Numbered from the stretch's first letter, positions 49,468 through 58,681 are shown. The stretch: 64,000 nt of DNA from Planctomycetota bacterium (GCA_016872605.1 VGZI01000010.1:1-64000); one strand, 5' to 3'. A program made the numbers and translations. Notes: generated by a model from the sequence alone, not told the origin.

Positions 49468-51222
49468 ATGACCGCTGTAGGAATGCCCCGCGAAAAACCG
49501 TTCCACAGCGTGTTCGTTCACGCTCCGGACCCCTATTACGCAGACACCCAGAACTACGGCGCGCGTTTTGCGCCCCTGTGGGCCTATACGCTCGCCGCCT
49601 ACATCCCTCGCGATGGACGCTTTACCTGGGCGCTCTGCGACACCCGGTTCGACGACCTCGCTGCGACCGAAGCCGCCGACGTCTTCCTGTTCAGCGGGAT
49701 AAACCAGGACTATTCGTCCCTGCAGCGCGCACGCGCGCTGGTCAAGAATCGCTTCCCGACCGCACGCACCGTCATCGGCGGACCCATTTGCTGGTCCTTC
49801 GATCAAGCCGGCGACCTGGATCGGTTACGCGACTTCGACCACATCGTCATCGGTGACGGTGAGCTCGGTTTCGGACCATTGTTGGAGAATCTATCGAAGG
49901 GTCTTTCGGAGGAGCAGGTCATCAGGGCCAAAGGCCGCTTCCCGATCGATCAGGCGCGGCCGATTGACAGCGCTCTTCTTTCCGGCACCCTCGGGCGCTA
50001 CTACGGCGCAGTTGTCGAAGTCTCCCGCGGTTGCCCTTTCCTATGTGAGTTTTGCGACATTCGCGTCCTCGAGGACAACAACCGACCGCACAACAAGGAA
50101 CCCTCGCTGATCATTGCCGATATCGAGCAATGCTGCCGCCTCGGCGCTCGGCAGATTCTCCTCGCCTGCGACAACTTGATCGGCGACCCGCGATGGGCCG
50201 AGCATCTCGTCGATTGTTTGCTGGAGTGGCAGGAGCGCACCGGCTTCCGGCCAAGCCTATACACCTGGCTCACCGTGAACCTGTTCCGTCATCCGCGCCT
50301 GATGGGCAAGATGCGGCGCGCCGGTTTCGACATGCTATTCGTCGGCATAGAGAGTTTCACCGCCAATTCCCTGCTCGAAACGGCAAAACTGCAAAATTCT
50401 GCGACATCGTTAGTCGACGCCGTCCGGGAGATCCAGAGTCGCGGCTTTATCGTCGTCGCTGGGCTGATTTTCGGTTTTGATTCCGACACGCCCGATAGCT
50501 TCCGAGAAACGCTGGATGGCTTGTCGGCATCTGGCTTGCTCTCGGGCGACCCCTCGCTGCTGACCGCGCTCCCGGGGACCCCGTTGTTCCGTCGCATGAA
50601 GCTCGCCGGACGGCTCCGCGACGTCAGGTACGGCCTTGGCGGTTTCAAGTATCAGACCAACATCAAGTACCTGATGCCGCGCGACGAGATGGTCAATGGC
50701 TATCGGTCTTTCGTTGCCACATACAACAGCGGCGAGTATCAGTTCCAGCGACTTCGCAACTATTTTGCGTTGCTCAACCAGGGAAACTTCGTACCGCTTC
50801 GCAGTGAAGGCTACGGTCAACTGCGGCTGTTCGCAAAAAACGTCGCCCACAATAGGGCCGCCCGACGCCAACTCCTGCTTCGCATCGGCCGCTTCGCCGC
50901 CGCGCCTCGACGCGTGTACTTCGCCCTCCGAGGCTTATTGTTCACGCTGTTGCAGGTCAAAATACCCGGGCGCCTCGGCTACCTGCAATTTTGGCTGTTC
51001 GCCTGGTCCAATTCGGTCCTCAAGTACAGTTCCCTGTCGGAGCGAGACTTCGACATCGAAAGCGTCGCCCCGGGATTCGATATCCGCGACATTCTGCCGG
51101 CCGGGTATGCGGAAACGGCCGACGAGCCAGTACCGGCGAACAAGATCGCCGCGCAATTGCACTCGACGTGCAAGCAGTTACGCCGGCTGATCGAGCGACG
51201 CCTAAACCCGAGCGTTCCCTAG
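49468..51222 (+). CDS. B12-binding domain radical SAM protein
   Basis: A 584-residue protein. ATG 49468 is preferred because AGGGG lies six bases upstream; GTG 49423 in frame is the alternative. The N-terminal part resembles the cobalamin-binding Rossmann domain (HAPDPYYADTQNYGARF, VFLFSGINQDY, TVIGGPICW, IVIGDGELGF). The radical SAM core has SRGCPFLCEFCDIR, and the FVGIESF and GLIFGFD strands follow. Members methylate or rearrange unactivated carbons. It stands after a gap at the start of a new run of glycan genes. Substrate unknown. Confidence 0.83.
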   Translation: MTAVGMPREKPFHSVFVHAPDPYYADTQNYGARFAPLWAYTLAAYIPRDGRFTWALCDTRFDDLAATEAADVFLFSGINQDYSSLQRARALVKNRFPTARTVIGGPICWSFDQAGDLDRLRDFDHIVIGDGELGFGPLLENLSKGLSEEQVIRAKGRFPIDQARPIDSALLSGTLGRYYGAVVEVSRGCPFLCEFCDIRVLEDNNRPHNKEPSLIIADIEQCCRLGARQILLACDNLIGDPRWAEHLVDCLLEWQERTGFRPSLYTWLTVNLFRHPRLMGKMRRAGFDMLFVGIESFTANSLLETAKLQNSATSLVDAVREIQSRGFIVVAGLIFGFDSDTPDSFRETLDGLSASGLLSGDPSLLTALPGTPLFRRMKLAGRLRDVRYGLGGFKYQTNIKYLMPRDEMVNGYRSFVATYNSGEYQFQRLRNYFALLNQGNFVPLRSEGYGQLRLFAKNVAHNRAARRQLLLRIGRFAAAPRRVYFALRGLLFTLLQVKIPGRLGYLQFWLFAWSNSVLKYSSLSERDFDIESVAPGFDIRDILPAGYAETADEPVPANKIAAQLHSTCKQLRRLIERRLNPSVP

Positions 51223-51229
51223 TCGTTCC

Positions 51230-52399
51230 GTGAGCCCGCCTCACACTTCGGGGCTACTTCGCCCGCTCGTCATCGCGTTTGCGGTTGCGGTCGCGGTACG
51301 GCTCGCGGCGGCGCTGCTCACCAGCTTCTGGCCGATTCCGAATGAACAGGGGTTGCCGGTTTCACCGCTCGATCCGGCGCCCAGCAGCGATCTGTCGTTT
51401 TACGAGCGGTCGAAAGACCTGTACCTCGTGCATCCACTAACCCAGATACTAGAAGGCTTTGCCAATTTCTATTCGGCCAAAGACCTCCAGTACCCCTTGA
51501 TCGTCGCAGCGCCGTTGTTCCCGATGCTGCTGGCGGTCTTCGATTATCGTTCTGGCAATACGTTGCCGATGGCGCTCTTCTTCGTCGCCGTCAGCTGCGT
51601 GGTTGCATGGATCTGGTTGCGCCATTTCGAACGCAGCGGCGCCCCGCTCTCGTGGCTGCTGATGCTCGCGTGCCTGCCGCATTTCGTCTGGTTCACGGTC
51701 AACGTCGGCACTGACCTCTTGTCGGCGCTATTCTTCGCCGCGTTCTTCTCGCTCTATTTCAACAAGCCGCTATCCGACCGCCTTCTTCTCTGGTCGCTCA
51801 TTGCGCTGGCCGGCTATCTGCTCACCCGTCCCAACGGAGTGTCGCTGTTGATCTTCGTCGTTTTGGACCAGCTGTTCCTACGCAAGGAAGGCGGTAGCCC
51901 GCTGGTGCGCTACTCGCTACTGGGGGCCTTGCTGGCGACCGGCCCCTTCTCCGTGTTCTATTTCCCCTATCTATCGTCGTTCGTTGATAGCACGTCGAAA
52001 CTTACTTTCTTCGGGGCCCCGGCGGCCGAATATTACAACGGCGTGTTTCCCGATCTGCCACGCTGGATGGACCTGTTCCTTTCCTGGTCGGCGCTTGTCG
52101 TTAGCAAGCTTATTTATTTAGTCGGTTTGCGACCGTCGTACGCAGGCACGAACGACTTGATTGTGTTGGTACGGGCGTTACCGGGACTGCTGTTTTTACC
52201 GGGTATCATCCAAATCATGGTATCCAAGGACCGATCTCTGCAACTCCTCATCGTACTGTTCATCGCACCGATCTTGCTCGGTGCGGCGCAGGACCGATAC
52301 ACCCTGCCGATTCAACCCCTGCTGCTCTATTACGGGTTGGAGTTCTACAAGAACGTTCTGGGCGCGTTGCCCTGGCTTCGCAAGAAGCCGGCGACGTAG
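51230..52399 (+). CDS. polytopic membrane protein, GT39/ArnT-like glycosyltransferase
   Basis: A 389-residue protein starting at GTG 51230 with about nine hydrophobic segments, for example LRPLVIAFAVAVAVRLAAALL and WSALVVSKLIYLVGL. A DLSFYERSKDL segment early in the first periplasmic loop is where GT-C enzymes carry their catalytic acidic residues. It is followed by a GT2 and a DUF2304 protein, the classic set for polyprenyl-phosphate-sugar transfer in the periplasm. Family call is by topology, not a firm motif. Confidence 0.65.
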   Translation: MSPPHTSGLLRPLVIAFAVAVAVRLAAALLTSFWPIPNEQGLPVSPLDPAPSSDLSFYERSKDLYLVHPLTQILEGFANFYSAKDLQYPLIVAAPLFPMLLAVFDYRSGNTLPMALFFVAVSCVVAWIWLRHFERSGAPLSWLLMLACLPHFVWFTVNVGTDLLSALFFAAFFSLYFNKPLSDRLLLWSLIALAGYLLTRPNGVSLLIFVVLDQLFLRKEGGSPLVRYSLLGALLATGPFSVFYFPYLSSFVDSTSKLTFFGAPAAEYYNGVFPDLPRWMDLFLSWSALVVSKLIYLVGLRPSYAGTNDLIVLVRALPGLLFLPGIIQIMVSKDRSLQLLIVLFIAPILLGAAQDRYTLPIQPLLLYYGLEFYKNVLGALPWLRKKPAT

Positions 52400-52404
52400 C
52401 CGCC

Positions 52405-53130
52405 GTGTCGACCACTCGCCCGTTGGACAAGGTACTCGTTGTCGTCCCGACGTATAACGACTCGCGGTTGCTCCGCGACATTTCTGCCGAGATCATTGCG
52501 TTATCCGATGCCTACCGCGTGTTGATCGTCGACGACGGCTCGATGGAACCCGTCGATGTCGACAGCCTTCCAGACGGGCTGATGCTGTTCCGGCTTCCGG
52601 CGAACTTCGGTCTCGGGCTGTGCACCCATGTTGCCTTCGACCATGCCTTGAAGCACGGCTACGCAGCCGTGGTCCGCATCGATGCTGACGGACAACACCC
52701 AGTCCAAGAAATCCCCCGGCTGCTCGAACAGTTGCAGTCCGAGGCCGATCTGGTGGTCGGCACACGGACCAACCGTAACGCCGGCACCGGGCTGCGCGCT
52801 TGGTTTGCCATCTGGGTACGCGGCTATCTTTCTTGGGCCGCAAAGGTCGTGACTCGCGGCTGCGCACCCCGTGACGTCAACAGCGGCTTTTTCGCAGCGA
52901 ACGCGACGGCGATGCGGCTCTTGAACAAGTACCGCCTTGAACGCTACCCAGAGCCGCAAATCTACATTCTGAGCTGCCGCAGAGGCCTTCGCCTCAAGGA
53001 ATTAAACATCGAACAGCGCGAACGACAGTATGGCTCGTCTACGTTGACGGTGACCCACGCTCTTCGGCTGTTCTATCGCTTCAACATCTTTATTGCGGCC
53101 GAGATGCTGCAGGGATCGCGCACCGAATGA
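52405..53130 (+). CDS. family 2 glycosyltransferase (DPM-like)
   Basis: A 241-residue GT-A enzyme starting at GTG 52405. It has VLVVVPTYNDSRLLRDI, LIVDDGSMEPVD and VRIDADGQHPVQEI with the DADG metal site, then DVNSGFFAAN. It likely makes a polyprenyl-phosphate sugar used by the adjacent membrane transferase. ATGA overlap with the DUF2304 gene. Confidence 0.87.
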   Translation: MSTTRPLDKVLVVVPTYNDSRLLRDISAEIIALSDAYRVLIVDDGSMEPVDVDSLPDGLMLFRLPANFGLGLCTHVAFDHALKHGYAAVVRIDADGQHPVQEIPRLLEQLQSEADLVVGTRTNRNAGTGLRAWFAIWVRGYLSWAAKVVTRGCAPRDVNSGFFAANATAMRLLNKYRLERYPEPQIYILSCRRGLRLKELNIEQRERQYGSSTLTVTHALRLFYRFNIFIAAEMLQGSRTE

Positions 53131-53528
53131 AACTGGTCGCCGTTGTCGCTCTTGCCGTCAGCCTTATCGTACTGGTTAGGCGCAACCTCCTACAGGTCGA
53201 CCTGTCGTTTCCGCTGTTCGCGGGCGTGGTCATTCTCGGCGTGGCGAGCCTCAGCGAAGGCTTCATTCATTGGACCGCCGCCCAATTAGGCTTCATCGAT
53301 CCTCCGTTCGCCATCATCATGATCGCCATCGCGTTGCTGCTGGCGATGATCACGATCCTCTCGATTGCCCTTAGCCGCATCCAGTACCGGCAAATGATGC
53401 TGGTACGACATCTGGCGATGACCGAGCTGGCCCAGCGGGAGACCGAGCTCCGGCACAGGTCGCAAGGTCATCCCTCGGAGTCGAACCCCCAGGGCGCGCG
53501 GCCAGACGCTAGCAACTCTTCAAGGTAG
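53127..53528 (+). CDS. DUF2304 membrane protein
   Basis: A 133-residue protein with hydrophobic segments at about 2-17, 29-43 and 60-82, then a charged amphipathic tail ending in SNSSR. This is the DUF2304 layout, a family regularly encoded beside DPM-like GT2 genes and presumed to assist them in the membrane. Its 3' end overlaps the convergent rfbF gene by 61 nt, so the tail sequence is constrained by coding on both strands. Confidence 0.75.
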   Translation: MKLVAVVALAVSLIVLVRRNLLQVDLSFPLFAGVVILGVASLSEGFIHWTAAQLGFIDPPFAIIMIAIALLLAMITILSIALSRIQYRQMMLVRHLAMTELAQRETELRHRSQGHPSESNPQGARPDASNSSR

Positions 53529-54244
53529 GACTTGTCCCGAATGGTATCCATCGGATGCCAGAAGCCGTCATGCATGTACGCCATCAACTGGCCGTCCTGC
53601 GCCAGCCGGGTGAGCGGTTGCTGCTCTAAGGCGGTATTGTCGCCCTCGATGTAGTCGAGGACTTGCGGCTCGAACACGAAAAATCCTCCGTTGATCCAGG
53701 CCTCGCCGGCTGGATCCTTCTCGGCGAAGCGGGCGACTTTGTTGGCCGCGAGTGAAAGGTTGCCGAAGCGCGCTGGAGGATGAACCGATGTCACCGTTGC
53801 CAACTTGCCGTGCGACTTGTGAAACGCCACTAAACGGGCGATGTCGACGTTGGCTACGCCGTCGCCGTAAGTGCACATGAATGGCTCGTTTCCGAGCCGA
53901 TCACGAAGCCGCACCAGTCGGCCACCGGTCTTGGTCGTCAGTCCGGTTTCAACGATCGATACGGTCCAATCCCGCTGCTGCGGGTTTTCTACGGTGCAGG
54001 TACCGTCGGCGAGCGACACGGTAAGATCGCCATGCATGTGGTAATAGTCGACGAAGTAACGCTTGATAACGTGAGCCTTGTAGCCAGCGGCGACGATGAA
54101 CCGATTGTATTTGTACCGGCCGTAAATACTCATGATGTGCATGATGATCGGTACGCCGCCGATTTCCACCATAGGCTTCGGGCGAGTATTGGTTTCTTCT
54201 GCCAGCCGCGTACCCAATCCGCCCGCGAGAATTACCGTCTTCAT
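53468..54244 (-). CDS. rfbF: glucose-1-phosphate cytidylyltransferase RfbF
   Basis: A 258-residue minus-strand protein; start chosen at the ATG ending at 54244 because MKTVILAGGLGTRLAEET is the usual RfbF N-terminus. A GTG four codons upstream (54256) is possible. It has the nucleotide loop GGLGTR, RPKPMVEIGG with the conserved lysine, TYGDGVANVD with metal-binding aspartate, and INGGFFVFEPQVLDY. It makes CDP-glucose from CTP and glucose-1-phosphate for the CDP-6-deoxyhexose route. It is divergent from rfbG with 113 nt between starts. Confidence 0.92.
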   Translation of the reverse strand: MKTVILAGGLGTRLAEETNTRPKPMVEIGGVPIIMHIMSIYGRYKYNRFIVAAGYKAHVIKRYFVDYYHMHGDLTVSLADGTCTVENPQQRDWTVSIVETGLTTKTGGRLVRLRDRLGNEPFMCTYGDGVANVDIARLVAFHKSHGKLATVTSVHPPARFGNLSLAANKVARFAEKDPAGEAWINGGFFVFEPQVLDYIEGDNTALEQQPLTRLAQDGQLMAYMHDGFWHPMDTIRDKSYLEELLASGRAPWGFDSEG

Positions 54245-54326
54245 CGTACCGCTCACTCGAGGTCAAACCGTAAAACGTGGGCGAGTACGCTTGCCCTTGT
54301 TCGTGAATAGTCTTCTACGCCCATCG

Positions 54327-54338
54327 GGCGGCCGCCCC
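54327..54338. promoter_or_regulatory. 12-bp GC palindrome upstream of rfbG
   Basis: A perfect palindrome GGGCGGCCGCCC lies in the 113-base divergent spacer between rfbF and rfbG, ending 19 nt before the rfbG ATG. Its position suits an operator acting on one or both genes, but short GC palindromes are common in GC-rich DNA. I see no clear -35/-10 elements next to it. Confidence 0.25.
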
Positions 54339-54357
54339 AGCTTTATGAGATGGAATC

Positions 54358-55446
54358 ATGGCGTTCGACAGCGAATGGTACAAGTATTACGCGGGCAAGC
54401 GGGTGCTAATCACCGGTCACACGGGGTTCAAGGGTACATGGCTGTCCGTATGGCTTCGTCTCCTCGAGGCGGAAGTGGCAGGAGTTGCCCTCGCGCCGGA
54501 CCAGGAGCCGAGCATGTACGCAGCCATCGGTGGCGACAAGCTTTTCCATTCGTTTCTTTGTGATATTCGCGACGCCGACCGCGTATTCGACATTTTCACC
54601 GACTTCAAACCAGAGGTTGTGTTTCACCTGGCCGCGCAATCGTTGGTCGGCCGCGGCTACAGCGATCCCGTCGGGACGGTAACGACCAATGTGGGCGGCA
54701 CCGTCGTCGTGCTCGAAGCGATTCGACGCGTCGCGACGGTGCGAGCGGTCGTAAACGTAACCAGCGACAAATGCTACGAGAACAAAGAATGGGCTTGGCC
54801 CTATCGCGAAAGCGATACTCTTGGCGGAGCGGATCCCTACAGCGCTAGCAAGGCCGCCGTGGAGATCGTTGCCGCCGCATATCGGCGATCGTTCTTCGGA
54901 CCGGAACGAGGCGCGGCGATGGCGACCGCCCGAGCCGGTAATGTTATCGGCGGAGGCGATTGGGCCGCCGACCGGCTTATCCCCGACGTCGTAAGGGCGC
55001 TGGCCGGAGGCAGCAAGATCGTTCTGCGTCAGCCCAGCGCCGTTCGCCCGTGGCAGCACGTCCTAGAACCGCTGCACGGCTATCTACGGTTGGGTTGTGC
55101 GCTGGCTACGATGGGAAGTCGGTTTGCGGCGGGCTGGAATTTCGGACCGGCCGACGCTGGCGCAGTCTCGGTCGGCGAGCTAGCCCGCGAGGTGTTAGCC
55201 GCGTGGGGCAACGACAACGCCAACGAGCCCATCGTCGACGCAGCGGTCGTGCCATACGCTGAGAGCCGAGTATTGCGCCTCGACGTTAGCAAAGCGCGGC
55301 AGGAATTGAATTGGCGTCCTTTCTTGACCATCGGTGAAGCCGTCCAACTCACCGTCGACTGGTATCGCGACTATTATGCCGGTCGACGCAATCTCCACGA
55401 AAAGACGATCTCTCAGATCACCGAATTCATGCAACGGATGGCGTGA
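54358..55446 (+). CDS. rfbG: CDP-glucose 4,6-dehydratase RfbG
   Basis: A 362-residue extended SDR starting at ATG 54358. ITGHTGFKGTWLSVWLR is the characteristic cofactor region, and NVTSDKCYENKEW and DPYSASKAAVE with active-site Y and K follow. RPWQHVLEPLHGYL is a further family block. It converts CDP-glucose to CDP-4-keto-6-deoxyglucose, the precursor of CDP-abequose, paratose, tyvelose and ascarylose. rfbF is divergent upstream and the dehydratase follows 27 nt downstream. Confidence 0.93.
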   Translation: MAFDSEWYKYYAGKRVLITGHTGFKGTWLSVWLRLLEAEVAGVALAPDQEPSMYAAIGGDKLFHSFLCDIRDADRVFDIFTDFKPEVVFHLAAQSLVGRGYSDPVGTVTTNVGGTVVVLEAIRRVATVRAVVNVTSDKCYENKEWAWPYRESDTLGGADPYSASKAAVEIVAAAYRRSFFGPERGAAMATARAGNVIGGGDWAADRLIPDVVRALAGGSKIVLRQPSAVRPWQHVLEPLHGYLRLGCALATMGSRFAAGWNFGPADAGAVSVGELAREVLAAWGNDNANEPIVDAAVVPYAESRVLRLDVSKARQELNWRPFLTIGEAVQLTVDWYRDYYAGRRNLHEKTISQITEFMQRMA

Positions 55447-55473
55447 GAAACCAGCAAGAGGGGGATACCAGTC

Positions 55474-56688
55474 GTGTCATCTAATCTACGCGTTACGTAC
55501 GGCCAAAGCGTTCACGGTGAGGCGGAAATTGACGCCGTGGTGCGTGTCCTCCGGACGTCCACCCAGATGGGCACGCATGTACGAACTTTTGAGAGCCAGG
55601 TGGCCGCGCTGCTCGGCAAGAAATTCGGCATTATGGTCAATTCCGGATCTTCGGCCCTCTCACTTGCCGTTCAAGTGCTCGACCTGAAGCCCGGCGCCGA
55701 GGTCATTACCCCCGTGCTGACGTTCGCGACCACGGTCGCCCCAATCGTGCGGGCGGGACTCGTGCCCGCATTCATCGACGTGGAGGAAGCAACCTACAAC
55801 ATCGATGTCGGCCAGATCGAGGAAATGGTCAACGAGCGAACCGTCGCGGTGCTGATCCCGAACCTGATCGGCAACGTTCCCGATTGGGACGCAATCCGCG
55901 AGATTGCTGACCGGCACAACCTGCGGGTCGTCGAGGACTCGGCCGATACCCTGGGTGCTACCCTCCACGGTTCCGCGACTGGGCGGCGCTCGGACATCAG
56001 CACCACCAGCTTCTACGGTTCCCACATCATCAATTGCGCCGGGAACGGCGGCTTCATCGGAGTTGATGCCGAAGCGACGGCCCGTCGTTTGTTACTGCTT
56101 AGGAGCTGGGGACGCAGCTCCTCACTGTTTGATCCATCTGCCGCAGAATCGATCGATACGCGTTTTGATATCGACCTCGAAGGGATTCGATACGACCGCA
56201 AGTTTGTGTTCGAAGAGATGGGCTTCAACTACGAGCCCTCGGAACTCGGCGCAGCGTTTGGGTTGGAACAACTGAAACGCCTCAGCGCGAACATCGAACG
56301 CCGGCGATCGAATTTTACGTTCTTGCGGTCGTTTTTTTCCGTGTACGAGGATCTGTTCATTCTCCCTCGGGAAACGGCCGGTGTTCGAACGGGGTGGCTT
56401 GCGTTTCCCCTGACTGTGCGGGCAAGTGCGCCATTCAGCCGAACGGAGATGCAGATGTTCCTCGAGGCGCACAACATCCAAACCAGGCCGGTGTTCACCG
56501 GGAACATCCTCAAGCAACCTGCGTTCAGCCGTATCGAGCGGCGCGAACTCCCCCACGGCTACCCCGAAGCCGACAAGGTCATGCTCGGCGGACTATTGCT
56601 GGGATGCCACCATGGACTGTTCCAGGAACACCTCGACTACGTGTGCAGCAAGGTTACGACGTTCATCGACTCGCGAGTAGGTCGGTGA
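55474..56688 (+). CDS. PLP/PMP-dependent sugar 3-dehydratase, ColD/RfbH-like without iron-sulfur ligands
   Basis: A 404-residue DegT-fold protein starting at GTG 55474. At the Schiff-base position it has H184 in SFYGSHIINCAGNGG, the histidine that defines 3-dehydratases rather than aminotransferases. Known CDP-sugar E1 enzymes (RfbH, DdhC) also carry four cysteines for a [2Fe-2S] cluster after an RSWGR-type block. Here RSWGRSSSLFDPS has none, and the protein has only C188, C378 and C391. RPVFTGNILKQ is shared with ColD. It should make CDP-4-keto-3,6-dideoxyglucose by a ColD-like route. Confidence 0.8.
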   Translation: MSSNLRVTYGQSVHGEAEIDAVVRVLRTSTQMGTHVRTFESQVAALLGKKFGIMVNSGSSALSLAVQVLDLKPGAEVITPVLTFATTVAPIVRAGLVPAFIDVEEATYNIDVGQIEEMVNERTVAVLIPNLIGNVPDWDAIREIADRHNLRVVEDSADTLGATLHGSATGRRSDISTTSFYGSHIINCAGNGGFIGVDAEATARRLLLLRSWGRSSSLFDPSAAESIDTRFDIDLEGIRYDRKFVFEEMGFNYEPSELGAAFGLEQLKRLSANIERRRSNFTFLRSFFSVYEDLFILPRETAGVRTGWLAFPLTVRASAPFSRTEMQMFLEAHNIQTRPVFTGNILKQPAFSRIERRELPHGYPEADKVMLGGLLLGCHHGLFQEHLDYVCSKVTTFIDSRVGR

Positions 56689-57602
56689 AACGGGCGCTTG
56701 TCACCGGCGGAACCGGTTACATCGGTCGCGCACTCCTCCGTCGATTGATGGAAATCGGTGTGGATACGACCGTTATTGTCCGGCCCGCATCCGAGCGACG
56801 GTTGGCAGCGACGGCTCGTATCATCGTCGATACCGGCGACTCCGCCAATCTGGCAGCGTGCATCCACGAATCCGAACCGGACGTTATCTTCCATCTTGCG
56901 GCTCACACGGGGCTCGCAAACACCCTGCCAAACGTCGATTCGCTCGTTACATCCAACGTGCTGTTCGGCGCGCGCCTACTGGAAGCGGCGGCGGGCACGA
57001 GTCGAGTCCGGTTCGTGAATACCGCATCGTTCTGGCAGCATGCCGACGGTTCGCCGCGGTATTCTCCGAACACGTTGTATGCGGCGACAAAGCAAGCTTT
57101 CCAGGACATTCTGACTTACTATGTCAATAGACGAGAAATCGCCGCCCTAACGCTGCGACTGTCGGACGTATATGGGCCGAATGATCCGCGGAGAAAGCTG
57201 CTAACGCAGCTCGTCGATGCCCAGGCCGAAGGCCAAGTCCTCAAATTGTCACCGGGGTACCAGCTCATCGACCTCGTTCACGTTGACGACGTCGTGGATG
57301 CAATAATTTTTGCGGACGACCTTCTAGCGCGAAAACCGGAACTTTCTGGAAACGTCTACTCGGTTGCCAGCGGACGCCTCCGCAGCATACGCGAGGTGGT
57401 CGCGTGTCTTGAGCGTGTGAGCGGCAAACCGGTCGCGGTCGAGTGGGGCGGGAGAGCGTATCGACCGGGGGAAGTCATGCATCCCTTCCTTGGCGATCCG
57501 CTGCCGGGTTGGCATGCCTCGGTCGATCTCGACGCCGCGCTTGTTGAAATGTTGACCCCGGCCGAACGCGCCGAGTCATTGCGCCGGAACGAGCGATCAT
57601 GA
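56685..57602 (+). CDS. NAD-dependent reductase/epimerase (CDP-abequose or paratose synthase-like)
   Basis: A 305-residue SDR starting at GTG 56685 (GTGA overlap with the dehydratase). It has ALVTGGTGYIGRALL, VNTASFWQHADG, active-site Y and K in LYAATKQAF, and a LIDLVHVDDVVDAI block. Directly after rfbG and a 3-dehydratase, it is most likely the 4-ketoreductase that finishes the CDP-3,6-dideoxyhexose, as RfbJ or RfbS do. Which stereoisomer is made cannot be read from the sequence. Confidence 0.8.
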   Translation: MKRALVTGGTGYIGRALLRRLMEIGVDTTVIVRPASERRLAATARIIVDTGDSANLAACIHESEPDVIFHLAAHTGLANTLPNVDSLVTSNVLFGARLLEAAAGTSRVRFVNTASFWQHADGSPRYSPNTLYAATKQAFQDILTYYVNRREIAALTLRLSDVYGPNDPRRKLLTQLVDAQAEGQVLKLSPGYQLIDLVHVDDVVDAIIFADDLLARKPELSGNVYSVASGRLRSIREVVACLERVSGKPVAVEWGGRAYRPGEVMHPFLGDPLPGWHASVDLDAALVEMLTPAERAESLRRNERS

Positions 57603-58624
57603 GTTCGCCCCGAACGCTAATCACCGTTCTTGTCCCGGTCTATAACGAGGAAGAGAACGTCGAGCGCGCCTATGAAGCGGTAACGCGCGTTTTCGCCAGC
57701 ATGACCGATGAGTACGAGCTCGACCTTGTGTTTACCGATAATTGCAGCACCGATCGAACCCGGGAGAAGCTGGTTCAGCTGGCTAGTCGCGACTCCCGCG
57801 TCCGCGCTTTTCGCTTTTCGCGGAATTTCGGCTACCAAAAATCGATAATGTGGGGCTACTGCACGGCCCGCGGCGAGGCGGCCATCCAACTCGACTGCGA
57901 CTTACAAGATCCTCCCGAACTGATCCCTGAGTTCCTTCGGCTTTGGCGTCAAGGCTACAAGGTCGTGTACGGAATCCGGCGCACAAGGCGAGAACCAATC
58001 CTGATGCAGGTGGCTCGCCGTCTGTTCTATCGACTCGTCGAGTCCTTCAGCAGCGACAACCTGCCGCGGGACGCCGGTGACTTTCGGCTCGTCGACCGGC
58101 GGCTGCTTCAAGAAATCCGCGGCGTTGATGACGCAAGGCCCTATTTGCGCGGACTGATCGCGTCGATGGGATTCACACAGATAGGTGTCCCCTATGACCG
58201 AGCTGCCCGGACCCAAGGAACGAGCAAGTTTCCGGTACGAGAACTTCTTCGCCTGGCACTCGACGCTTTCGTCAATCACTCTCTTCTGCCTTTGCGACTC
58301 GCGACGTTCTTCGGCCTGACGTTGGCGGTCGGAACCCTCCTCGCCATCGTTGCGTTCCTCACAGGTAAATTCCTGTTCGGCCAAGATTGGCCAGCGGGTT
58401 TCGCCACGACAACCCTGCTGATCTTGTTTGGCATCAGTCTGAACGCACTGTTCCTCGGTATCATCGGCGAATATCTTGCAAGGATATTTCTTCAGGTGCG
58501 AAGAAGGCCCCTGGTCATCGTCGACGAAGTTATCGGCCGGGGCGGGAACGCCGGCGACCGGCCCGTCGAAGGTAGCGCCCCCCATGTCAGCTGCGGCCCA
58601 GGTGGCCGTACGACTCCGCCCTGA
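57599..58624 (+). CDS. family 2 glycosyltransferase with C-terminal membrane helices (GtrB-like)
   Basis: A 341-residue protein starting at ATG 57599 (ATGA overlap). The GT-A domain has TVLVPVYNEEENVERAY, FTDNCSTDRTREK and IQLDCDLQDPPELIPEF. Two hydrophobic segments follow (about 237-256 and 272-300), the GtrB or ArnC layout. It is predicted to load a sugar on undecaprenyl phosphate at the cytoplasmic face. The dideoxyhexose made by the neighbours is a plausible donor, but this is inference. Confidence 0.87.
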   Translation: MSSPRTLITVLVPVYNEEENVERAYEAVTRVFASMTDEYELDLVFTDNCSTDRTREKLVQLASRDSRVRAFRFSRNFGYQKSIMWGYCTARGEAAIQLDCDLQDPPELIPEFLRLWRQGYKVVYGIRRTRREPILMQVARRLFYRLVESFSSDNLPRDAGDFRLVDRRLLQEIRGVDDARPYLRGLIASMGFTQIGVPYDRAARTQGTSKFPVRELLRLALDAFVNHSLLPLRLATFFGLTLAVGTLLAIVAFLTGKFLFGQDWPAGFATTTLLILFGISLNALFLGIIGEYLARIFLQVRRRPLVIVDEVIGRGGNAGDRPVEGSAPHVSCGPGGRTTPP

Positions 58625-58681
58625 CAGGCGCTTCTCTTTGACCCGGCGCACGTCGGACAAGTCGAAATCGTAGGTTGCTGG

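Noticed and set aside
55474-56688. Ordinary DegT aminotransferase
   Set aside because: The Schiff-base lysine position is H184, and the gene lies between rfbG and a ketoreductase, so a 3-dehydratase is better supported.
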